A program made the position numbers and the translations under genes. A stretch of 64,000 nt of DNA from Notospermus geniculatus (lineage: Eukaryota; Nemertea; Pilidiophora; Heteronemertea; Lineidae), in NCBI GenBank assembly GCA_002633025.1, contig NMRB01001629.1, positions 74,486 through 138,485 on the forward strand, read 5' to 3'. Below are positions 22,139 to 31,990 of this stretch, piece after piece (the stretch's first letter is position 1; every line of letters begins with the position of its first letter). The notes under the pieces were generated by a model that was not told the DNA's origin, made no database searches, and saw nothing but the letters and a program-made list of their open reading frames with translations.

Positions 22139-24480
22139 ATGCCAGAAACATGTTGTGCGATAGACTGCGTGCATCGTAGGGGTAAAACTGGGACCGTTGT
22201 GTCATTTTATAGGCTGCCTGCCAACAAAGAGCGTAGGGATCGCTGGATATCGGCCATTCGGAGAGGCAAGGAATGGAAACCGAGTGACCACACCAGGCTG
22301 TGCAGTGCACATTTCATATCAGGTTTGTCTTGTGTTAGGCCTTTTGGACGACAGTAGGCCTAATTCCTCCAAGGTTAGGCCTACCGTATCATGGCCTGCC
22401 TAAGTTCATTTCACTCATCTATCTATCATGGCAGTCAAGGCCTTCAGTTCAGGTCTAAATAGGCCTACAGCAACAAAAAAATGCTTCCATTCCAGCTAGT
22501 GTGGTAGGCCAAAGACTACAATGCTCTAGTCTAGGTACTGCAGTGCAGCCATGCCAGCTGCTAGTATCATTTGTTTAGGCTAGCTTAGGGCAGCCCCTCC
22601 TAGGCCGGGCCTAGGCCTATCCTATTTTATTTGTTTCTGCATGCCATGGCCTGGGCTGCTGGGCCACCTGGTTGGTGCTATATAGGGTAGGCTATAAGGC
22701 ATGTAAGGGCCTAGACTCTAATCATGCTCACTCAGTGTCGGCCAGGCTCATAGCATGTTTCAATGTTTCATGGTCCAATGGCAGTTGGCAGGTACTGACT
22801 GCATGGGTGGCCCAGGCCAAGTCTTCCTTGGCCCATCCATGGACCACACACAGCAGGTTTGCCTACAGGGCTCCATCATAGCAGTGATGCAAACCCTGCA
22901 TTGAATTGAACATGTTGAATGTTATTTCAATTTCTCCATCATCATTACAGGTTCAAAGAGTGACGATCCTTTATCTCCAGATTATGTACCAACGTTATTT
23001 GACTACACTTCCCCTGAAGAAAAGGAACGGCGGGTAAAACAATATGAAATGTATCAAAAAAGACACCAGTCCAAGGAAAATCGTAAGGAAAATGTTTGAT
23101 TATAATTTCTCTTATACCGGTACCATAGTCCTAAGCAAAGGTCACTGACTGATTGAGGCATACAAGGCCTAGGCATAGATCTACACATATGCCTACCGTA
23201 AACATGGCAGAGGGCCCACAGCTGGACTATTATGATAATTAGCTTTCAATTAGTCTTGATGTTTCCAAATTTATTTTCCAGGATTCCAGAAGGGACAAAA
23301 AACCAGTGCTGCTTTAGCCTTGTTGAGCTTGCATGATTCCGGAGTGTGGGAGTCTTCGGATGTTGACGAAGTGGATGATGCGTCAGCTACAGCAGCAGCT
23401 CTGGCACTTATGAGCTTTGGAGACTCTGGACACTCTCAGGATTTGGATGAACAGTACAGTAGGACTACCGGCACTGAAGTTGCCACACAAACCGACTTGA
23501 CTTGTGGTGATATCAATGGTTTATTTGATGAGTGTCAGGAACTCCGCTCTGAAAATTTGCTTTTAAAACAGCAGTGTACTTATCCCAAACCAGACATGTC
23601 CATGTTTGAAGAGAATGATGATAAAGTACGACAGTTCACTGGACTTTCTTCATTTGCTGTTCTCTTACAGGTGTTCTCTTTGGTGCAAGGCTCTCTAAAG
23701 GACAAGTGTCTCACTGTATCACAGCAGTTTGTCATGACAATGATGAGGCTCAGGCTATCTGTGAGCCCAGTCATTCTTGGTCTTATGTATGGAGTGCACC
23801 GTACCACTGTGTCTAAAATATTTCTGGATGTTCTGGAAGTCTTGCATTGCAAACTTGTCCCATTGTTGCTTTTCTGGCCAAATAGACATGAAATCCTCCG
23901 CACTTTGCCTATCAGCTTCCGAGAAATGTATTCAAGGTGTGTTGTAATAATTGATTGTTTTGAACTCTTCATTGAACGACCCAGTGACCTTAAGGCAAGG
24001 GCACAGACCTATTCAAATTATAAATCACACAACACCATCAAATATTTGATAGGAATTACTCCGCAAGGGCACATTTCATATATATCTAGGGGCTGGGGTG
24101 GAAGAGTGTCAGACAAGTATCTTACAGAAAACTCTTCATTCTTAGATCATCTTCTGCCTGGTGATTTAGTCCTAGCTGATCGTGGATTCAATATTCACGA
24201 GTCAATTTCTTTGTGTGGAGCCACATTAAACATTCCCGCATTCACCAGAGGGAAAAGTCAGTTGGATCCTGAGGATGTTGAAAAAACCTGGTCTATTGCA
24301 AATGTGAGAATTCATGTAGAAAGAGTTATTGGGTTACTTAGGCAAAGATATACAATATTAGATGGAACACTTCAAATTAATTTACTTCAGAAGTCTGGAC
24401 AATTCACAACGTTAGATAAAATTGTAAGAGTTTGCTGTGCACTGTGCAACGTGTCCTCTCCGATTGTACCGACTTGTTGA
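22139..24480 (+). CDS. THAP-domain DDE transposase (three exons, 504 aa)
   Basis: Exons 22139..22322, 22951..23082 and 23282..24480 join with GT..AG introns, both phase 1, into 504 codons plus stop. Exon 1 is a THAP zinc-binding DNA-binding domain: C5 or C6, C10, P27, W36, C55, H58, F59. Exon 2 begins DPLSPDYVPTLF, the usual end of a THAP domain. An acidic/coiled-coil linker (about 120-210) and a helix-turn-helix near 266-290 (GVHRTTVSKIF) precede a DDE_Tnp_4-type nuclease. The catalytic residues fit D330 (VVIIDCFEL), D405 (LVLADRGF) and E452 (RIHVERVIG). The expected role is cutting and joining the element's ends in the nucleus. The ATG was chosen because it starts the THAP domain. No stop or frameshift is seen, so it may be intact. 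A MITE lies just past the stop and supplies an AATAAA. Confidence 0.92.
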
Positions 24481-24492
24481 GTCATTGGGCCA

Positions 24493-24603
24493 GATGAATA
24501 AAGACAAGCAAATGCTTTTACTTCGGATTTGTACAGCATTGCCTAGTGCATTTGTTGTATTGCAAAATTCAAGTAAAAGCATTTACTATTCTTTATTCAT
24601 ATG
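24493..24603. mobile_element. 111-bp hairpin MITE behind the transposase gene
   Basis: The ends ATGAATAAAGAC and GTTTTACTT-type words are inverted at 24565..24602. A related copy lacking the left arm lies at 32395..32468. Its AATAAA at 24496 is the first polyadenylation-type signal after the transposase stop. Confidence 0.65.
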
Positions 24604-25567
24604 ATCACCCTTGGCAAAATGTCTCCCTCCATGCTGTGCAATTTTTACCAAACAATGGTTGCATATGCGTGTAAATCTCCAGTCGTCATATGACTTTATC
24701 AAATAAAGTGCATCAAGACTTGAAACTTGGGTTGATTTACTGTTCATTATTGTGCCCTGCAATAGGTTCAGCGAAACTACTGGTGCCATCTATTGGAATG
24801 GTGTACCTGATGGACGGTACAGTTTGCATGGTCTGGGTCAGGGTGGTAGTTCATCTATCACCCTATCCAGGATATACACAGTAAGAAGTACTAGTAGGAA
24901 TACTGAATTATTATAGGTGACAATATGTTCCACTCCGACCCAGTTTCCTTTAGGGTACGACTGACCAAAAAGCCCTAATCAAATTAAGAAATAATGTTTA
25001 ACCATGAATGACTCGGGATTGATAAAAGGAACGAACAAAAGGGTCCATTTTTCAAACAATATTTATTTGTGATAACAACTTTGGCACTAACTATTATTAA
25101 AATTACAGTTTCAGTTCCTTGTGGTACTGAATAATAATAATTTTTTATATAAATATACTGACTAGAAATGTACTGGTTGTCAAAATGTCAATACCGGTAA
25201 ATCCTTTAAGCACGACTTCATGCACCATGTTTTTAGAATCAACGGTGCAGCGTTACTGTAACGCCATCTGATGGAAGTCAGCATAAACTGTTATCACAAG
25301 TATCGGCCATTGAGATAGGCCTACATGGCAAAGATTTAATCATACCTGGCTTATCCCGAGATTATGGAAGACCCTGTACAAGCTCTTGTGCAAGAATGAA
25401 ACTGACTTTGTTTCAACATTGTAAAATTAAAATGCCATAAATTATAAAATGAACGAGTCAATAAATTATCTCATAACCTAACAATCATGACAATGTTTGA
25501 TATTAACCTTGTTGACAAAAATTCCACTATTATAAAAAGTTGACAACCACTATAGAGGCTCCTAAGA
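24604..25567. other. Spacer inside the transposon, no gene recognised
   Basis: Only short open frames are present. This is the 3' side of the two convergent genes. Confidence 0.4.
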
Positions 25568-26024
25568 TACATGAAATTCTCAGTTTATTGGTCTTGGATG
25601 GAAAGGGATCCCTAGTATTAATGGTAAAGAGGTAAGATTAGTTTCATGTCAAGTTCTCGGCCAAGTGCACTTTGGATTGAAAAATGGGAGGGATCAACTG
25701 TAATAAACCCCTACTGACTGATCAATTTCCCAAAGGCCAGTCAGGGGTAATTCTTGTTTGCCAAATGCACCACATGACGGAGTCCAAACCACCAAATGTG
25801 CATTTGGCAACAATGAATTACCCTGGCCAGCTTCTGTGAAACTGATCAGTAGGGGCTGATTGCAATTGATCCCTCCCAAAATCATTCCAACGTGCACTTG
25901 GGAGAGAACCTGACATTGAACTGATATGACCTTTATACCATTCACACTACGCCTCCCTTTGTGGGCCCAGTTTTTGGACTTAGAAAATTTCCATCCAAGG
26001 CCAATAAAATGAGAATTTCTTGTA
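25568..26024. mobile_element. 457-bp foldback MITE nested in the transposon
   Basis: Arms of about 200 bp fold back (TTTATTGGTCTTGG at the left, GGCCAATAAAAT at the right). A second, clearer copy is at 52505..52951. It lies between the two convergent genes and therefore does not break them. Confidence 0.8.
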
Positions 26025-26037
26025 TGTACTATTGAAT

Positions 26038-26279
26038 GAGTTGGAAAGTATCACATCACTCAACAAGGTTGGAAAGGCTTATTGCATCTCAACATGAACC
26101 AGCTGACAACAATGCCAATATACAAAACTGACCAATATACAAAGTTGGAAAATATCACAGTATTCAACAAGGTTTGAATTAACCTTATTGCAAGTCAACT
26201 AACATGAGGCGGCTGACAAAAAATGCCAATATTAACAATGGACGAGTTGGAAATTATCACAGCACTCAACAAATCAGCC
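26038..26279. repeat. Three imperfect ~102-bp tandem units after the nuclease gene
   Basis: GAGTTGGAAAGTATCAC (26038), AAGTTGGAAAATATCAC (26141) and GAGTTGGAAATTATCAC (26243) start successive units that end at the stop codon of the nuclease gene. Confidence 0.75.
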
Positions 26280-28879
26280 TTACTCCTTGGCTTTTTTTTC
26301 CAGAAGTTTACAGTGCGTGCACAACCATCTTTTTGGCAGTCGTTTAAGCCCAAGGCATTCAAGATGAAAATATTTAACAGTGCACGATTGAGATTCACAT
26401 TCAACTGGTGTTTTGTTCTCGTCCTGTTCTTTACAATAGCATATTTTCAAAGCGTTGGTTTCCACAGACTTCATGACTTTAGATCTAGAGAAAAACTTCC
26501 CTACAAGTTCTGGCAATATGCATCCCTTGAAGAATTTGGTCACAGACACAACAGCATTTTCAATGAAATGTACATCAGGATGAATCCTTTCAATGTAAAG
26601 ATTCTTTTCAGTCCACACAACAAAGTCACAGAAAGGTTTAGCAGAAGCATATAGCTGACATTGAACTTGGTAATAATATGAATGATCTCTTTTGAGCATG
26701 AATTGGCCATCTACTTGCTGAATACAGAATGAGCGGTCGGAAGTTGCAGATCATCTCGCTTACAGTATGGACACTTTATTTCAACAATCCATGTTCCGCA
26801 ACAGTCACATGACATAACCCCATCTGGTGTGGCACCGATGAAAGATGTCTTTGGATGGATGAAGAGACCAGCATCAGTAACTTTCACATTGGTGTGTGTT
26901 GTGGCAAGCATCTGAACATACGTCCTTCTTGCAACATTCTCGTGATCACATCCCCATCTGAAAATGATAAAGGAAACTGAGTGAATGAGAACACTGCAAA
27001 TTCAGGATGTTGCTACACATGGTTAAAATGGTACAGGATAAGTGATTGCAGATGTCTAAAGCAAGAGGAAAGTTTTGGTTATTGGGACGCCTTACCTTGT
27101 GGCCTTGTTAGTGAAGGCATGGCTGCGAGGGTAGCAAATGCGATTGATGAGAGACTTGGAAGGATTATCAGGATTCGTCCTTGCTGCTGCCTTTAACAAG
27201 GATGCTGTGATGCGGCCAGCTCTAAACGAAAACCATGATGCACATTTCGTTTGACCTCGCGTCTCTAACTCTACATTCCGTATCTGAAAAGAAGCAGAAA
27301 ATTATGCCAATTTACATGTAGCTATAATAAGTTGCCTGTTGCTGCAGCTAGACCTTATTGTTAGCTTCAGAGTGGCTGTAGCATAAATAAATAAACTTAG
27401 GCCTACATCCATGGATACTCACCTGTGTGTCACTGATGCTTAAAGTCTCATAGATGCGTTCACAATCATTGATCAACTCCTCCCAAGGTGCCTGCGATAA
27501 GCTGTCATCATACAGACTGGAAAGTGGCTGTGGCATATCAAGTAAGACTGGCTTAGGGATGTACGAGTTATTGAATCCTCGAAGAACAGACAGTACGGTG
27601 CAGCGCTGCCCTGTCGTGTGTAGCTTTTCGTAAAAGTCATTGGCTTCAGCAACAGTAGGTTTAGTAAGTCCTGGAAGCCTCTGGGATGGACCACTTGGCT
27701 GACTATGCTGTTGATTACATGAACTGGCACTTGTACTCACTGAGACATCCATCTCGTTCCTTTTTCTTTTTGAACTGGAGAAGTCAATGTTAACTGCTTC
27801 GGCATCCACGTTCATGCCTGCACCACACGGTTCCAGCCAAGCACATGGCTTGGACGTACAGGAGGTGGACTTCAAACGCTTAACAGCTGCTTCAAGTGCA
27901 AAGCATACTGCAGCCACATGGGAGCAACACTCATCCAAACCTGCCATGCAAGTGCAATGTGCTGAGGATATCACACCATCTTCTTGGACAACCACCCAGG
28001 GTCGCAAAGGGGAGTCCGACAACCGTTGGGAATGACTGACCTGCAAGAAATAAAATTTTATACATAGGACCTATCCATACACAGCCTGCAAAACTGCTGT
28101 GTGGTGGTGGTGAGGTGGGCCCCTCCACTCAGCATTAAGCAGGAGGTTCATTCATCAGGTTGTGTTGTCCACAGCTTTGACCATCGTGTGACTTTTAAAA
28201 ACAATAGACCTAGGCCAAACTGTTTGGGCCAAAGCCTACGTTGGTTAGGTTCAGGTTAATCATGTAGGCCCCTCTGGGCTAGGCCTTTGCATACCGCTAC
28301 TGTTAGTAGGGTAGGCCTACTAGCCTAGGCCTACATTGACTACATGTAGACCTACGCTAGGCCTAGGCCTACATATCCATAGGCCCTAGCCTATGCTTGG
28401 ATGATCTACCGGTAGGCTAGCCTAGCCTTTAAGCCTACTACTAACACTGCCCTAACGTTACGACTAGGCCTAGGTATAGGCAGGGTTCACATGGTTCAGG
28501 GAGGGCAGGAATGAGCATGAGGAAAAGCCTGATAAAAGCTTTAAAAACCCACCTTTGCCAAAAATAAGAATGCTTTCTTGGCTTTTATTTCGAAGCACTG
28601 AACTTCCCTGACCCATCCTGCAACAAAGTACTGATATGCCTCGAGACTTTTGTACGCCTTCAACGTGGAACGTGTGTACACCGACGATCTGTCAATGAAG
28701 TAGCTGTACAAATCCGGCCATTCAAAATCTGGCAGTCTGGTCATTTGCAGCAGACCAGTAAACATCCCCTTCGGCAGCACATACGGATCATCAATACCAG
28801 CATCCTGGATTTTCTCGACATAACGTGCTTTGCATTTTTGATTTAATCCTTGGATACTTTCGGAAAGCACGGCAGACAT
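26280..28879 (-). CDS. SWIM finger / YqaJ-type nuclease / PHD finger protein
   Basis: Four minus-strand exons fit: 28879..28553, 28040..27423, 27283..27096 and 26957..26280, with GT..AG introns and matching phases (0, 0, 2), for about 600 residues. Exon 2 starts with a SWIM zinc finger, CTCMAGLDECCSH, about residues 138-150. Exon 3 carries FSFRAGRITAS, the entry motif of YqaJ/lambda-exonuclease-like nucleases. Exon 4 has GATPDGVMSCDCCG followed by VEIKCPY, giving the D..E-x-K metal site. The C-terminus is a PHD finger with C4HC3 spacing (CYC..CESQSC..HLEC..CTHC). Between 26725 and 26760 the frame slips by one base: one frame ends shortly after CKRDD, and the continuation SFCIQQVDGQF is in another. 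No intron explains this, so this copy probably has a small deletion. Likely role: processing DNA ends for the partner transposase (inference). Confidence 0.85.
28100..28552. repeat. Intron rich in TAGGCCTA words
   Basis: Intron 1 of the nuclease gene contains many TAGGCCTA/AGGCCTAC words (28253..28480), as do intron 1 of the transposase (22340..22640) and 5205..5290. The motif is palindromic and strongly over-represented. Confidence 0.7.
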
Positions 28880-28952
28880 AGTAAATCGACGCTAAAGTTG
28901 ACTAGAAATACACTGCCCATCATGTACAATGGCGTACATCACACCGGCGTCC

Positions 28953-29016
28953 TTGACCGGCAATATGGCGGCGTAAACAAAATCACGTGACTTCGTGACG
29001 TCACGACTCGAGGTCT
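28953..29016 (-). promoter_or_regulatory. Right TIR, mirror of the left
   Basis: It carries the same TGACGTCA and TCACGTGA palindromes and lies 74 bp before the nuclease ATG on the minus strand. The symmetry suggests that each TIR drives one gene. Confidence 0.6.
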
Positions 29017-29253
29017 ATATGGCCGCCAGATGGCGTAACCCGAAAATCATCAAATGTGCTATAACTCAGGAACGACTTGACCCAGAGCGCTCATATGTGC
29101 TATGTGGCTCACCCTAGATGACCTTTATGTGCATGTGAAGTTTTGGCCCGATCAGATATCCAATATGGCCGCCAGGTAGCATAACCCAAAAATTAGTGAA
29201 GTTATGCAACTTGGGAATGACTTGACCCAGATTCCTCATAACTGACATATGTA
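29017..29253. repeat. ~146-bp tandem repeat array (right part)
   Basis: The unit word CCAATATGGCCGCCAGG recurs at 29160, 146 bp after the insertion point. The array is broken again at 29254 by the Tc1-like element and continues at 30224. Confidence 0.8.
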
Positions 29254-30221
29254 CACTCATGGCCAAAAGTAAATGGACAGCAGTTTATCTTGAATATCTC
29301 CAAACCAATGGGCTGAAGACAATTGAATCCGACATATGTAGTGGTAAATTTTCCTGGCTATCTAATGGTATCAGCGTCGAAAAAATCCGATGAAAACCGC
29401 ATTGGACAGAAGGAATTTTGTAAAGGCATGTTTTTTGCTACTTTTTTATTTGCATGATTTCATTGACACCTTTTTATATCACTGTGTTCTACTCATCGAG
29501 GCCTTTCATAAAATATCCTAAAATTTCAAATATTCCGTGTAGAAATGTGATTTGGGGGCACTTTTATCCAAATATTTTTGGCCACGCGTGCAACACCTTT
29601 GACACAGGCCTCTGCACTGTTGTGAGTTGTGGTGGTGAATGAAAACTAAGTATTGTCATTTCTCGTTCACAATGAATAAAGAAACCCAGTTGTGGCATAA
29701 GGTTGCGTTTGTCATGCATGGTCAATTTCCATAACAGGCTGCGTCAATTCAGTGGATTCCTGGTAGTTGACCAATTCACAGCCTGTTGGCACCCCGTCAA
29801 TCCCACAAACTATTCAATAGCCATTGATTTTTATCCACCGGCATGACCATTGGGGTTCAAGGGGCTCTGTCAAAGGTGTTGCAAGCATGGCCAACATAAT
29901 TTTGATAAAAGTGCCCCAAAATCACATTTCTACACGGAATATTTGAAGTTTCAGGATACATTATGAAAGGCCTCCATGAGTAGAACACAGTGATATAAAA
30001 ATTTTGAATGAAATCCTGCAAATAAAGAAGTAGCAAAAAACATACCTTTACAAAATTCCTTCTGTCAAATGCGGTTTTCAGCAGATTTTTTTGACGTTGA
30101 TACCATTAGATAGCCAGGAAAATTTACTACTACATATGTCGGATTCAATTTTCTCCACCCCATTGGTTTGGAGATATTCAAGATAGATAAACTGCTGTCC
30201 ATTTACTTTTGGCCATGAGTG
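29254..30221. mobile_element. 968-bp Tc1/mariner-like foldback element, copy 1
   Basis: TA lies at 29252..29253 and 30222..30223. The ends CACTCATGGCCAAAAGTAAA are inverted, and inverted similarity runs for about 350 bp on each side (about 29254..29615 against 29868..30221). No transposase is present. The flanks match the unoccupied sequence at 5345..5420. Confidence 0.88.
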
Positions 30222-30284
30222 TACCTCTCTGTCTCATTGCACTATTATGTCCAAACGGGTGAGCACATGGTCCATGGACCATTT

Positions 30285-31660
30285 CATTACAGATAAGGGA
30301 TATATAAGAAAGTCTTTGAGAAGGGGCTAAAACTCCATTTTCAAATACCAATGCGTACATTTGGTCTAAGAGGGGACTTATTTGACTGAAAACGGTAAAA
30401 TAGCATTCTTCTGTCAGACCATCGGAATCTGGAGATTTATTATTATGCATAGATTTCAAGGCTGCGTTAATTTCTTCATTTGTAATAGGACCTTCACAGA
30501 CATCAGCTTGATCAGGGGTTAAAATAGGGAGGTCTGATAAAAAAATTCTTCCATCAAAATTATCATCAATTCCTGCATCGGTGAATAAATCAATATAAAA
30601 CTGTCGGAAGGCATCTATAACTAAGTCATTGTCATAAAGATCTTTTCTGTCCTTAACTAAGTGTTTTTAATAGCTTTCTTGTTATTTCGGTACTGTTGTC
30701 AAATCACAAAAAAATTCAGACAGTTTCTCTGAGAAGTCCAAAAAATTACATTTCGAGCAAATAAACGCCCCTTTAAACTGATTACAATTCCGGAATCTGT
30801 GTACCGATAGCGTTAATTTGATGGACATAATCGCTGGCCTAAGAAGAGGGTAACCGATGCAAATCGGAATAAATACTTTTTCCTTAGGGATTGACGATAG
30901 TTTGAGTGACATTTCTCCTTTTCTTACAAAAATCAATGATGAACAATTTTATATCCATTTTAAAGAGTCCCAACCACTGAGTGTTAAAATGAAACCAGAC
31001 ATTCTCTTTTGCCAAAAAAACAGTAAACGCTTGAATGAAAGCTGGATCTTTTCAGACAGAATTATTCAATTTCCAATAAATTGGTCCAGGGGGAATAGGG
31101 CCAGTCAAGATCTGTGACGGCACGGGATGTAGGGCAAACTGAGGCGCTTTGGACGCACTGAATTAAATAAAGACTTGGAAACGCAATACCGATCCAGCCT
31201 GCTGTGAATGCCATGTGACAGAAATAGTACAGGGATAGAATTCCTGGTACGGGTCAACAAGATTAAAATCTTTTCAGATGGCCAAGCATTCTTTGGAACT
31301 AGGCAAGGACCTTTGAGGGTTCCCACAAAGCATATCCACAGAAACATTTAATACACAATTCCAATCCCCGCCCAATATGCTTTTATGACGACACCCCAAG
31401 TACAAATATAAGGAATAAAGGAATTCAATTCTTTGTTTATGGTCTACTGGCGCATAGATACTGATGAGACGTAACTGTTGACGTAACTGTCAACGGCAGT
31501 ATCTAAATAAATGAGACGACTGTCAATGCCAATATGGATTTTTTCAATCGTAAAAAATGTCAGTAAATAATAAAATGGCTGTATACCTGTGCTCTTGTGA
31601 GAAGAAAATGACCAAAAAGCTTAGCACCGAAATAAATGTTCAATTTGTTTAGCAGACGAG
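30285..31660 (-). pseudogene. LINE (L1/Tx1-type) ORF2 relic
   Basis: In minus order there is an endonuclease end (GIHSRLDRYCVSKSLFNS near 31190), then a linker with IYWKLNNSVLK, then the start of reverse transcriptase (MKSMHNNKSPDSDGL near 30440, ISPLLDQMYALVFENG and SQRLSYISLI). The same segments occur in the LINE at 61600..63260. Frames change several times. The relic stops at 30285 beside satellite sequence, so the catalytic RT core is missing. Confidence 0.75.
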
Positions 31661-31679
31661 TATGGCAGGCCAGAGTGGA

Positions 31680-31990
31680 CACAATTCGTATTTTATATCC
31701 TTATAAATTGTTATTTTGTGTGGATATATACTCGTATTTTATGTCCATACTTAGTATATATTCCGACCAATCAGAATGACTTTCTTTATATGCACAACAA
31801 TTCATTTTATACACAGATAAAATCGATTTTATATACAGATAAAATCGATTTTATATACATGTAAATTCAATTGTATCTACACATAAATTAAACTGGGCGA
31901 ATTTATATACAAATAAGTTCCGATTTCATATTGACATAAAATCAGCAAATCAGAAGAGCGCTTTATATGTGTATATATATTACTAACGTA
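31680..31990. repeat. AT-rich repeat with palindromic 23-bp words
   Basis: AGATAAAATCGATTTTATAT occurs twice in tandem, and GACATAAAATC-type words occur nearby. CCAATCAG words near both ends suggest a decayed AT-rich MITE. Confidence 0.5.

Larger units (their letters stand above)
21995..29016. mobile_element. 7.0-kb THAP-transposase / YqaJ-nuclease DNA transposon
   Basis: The ends are 64-bp inverted repeats, 21995..22058 and 28953..29016, starting AGACCTCGAG and matching at roughly 90% of positions. AT lies immediately outside both ends (21993..21994 and 29017..29018). Joining the flanks over one AT recreates the unit CCAATATGGCC seen intact at 21845 and 29160. The element carries two convergent spliced genes, each starting 74-81 bp inside a TIR. 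The two-gene content (THAP plus DDE transposase with a YqaJ nuclease partner) matches what I recall of the ISL2EU/IS4EU superfamily; that name should be confirmed. One younger MITE (25568..26024) is nested in the middle. Confidence 0.88.
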
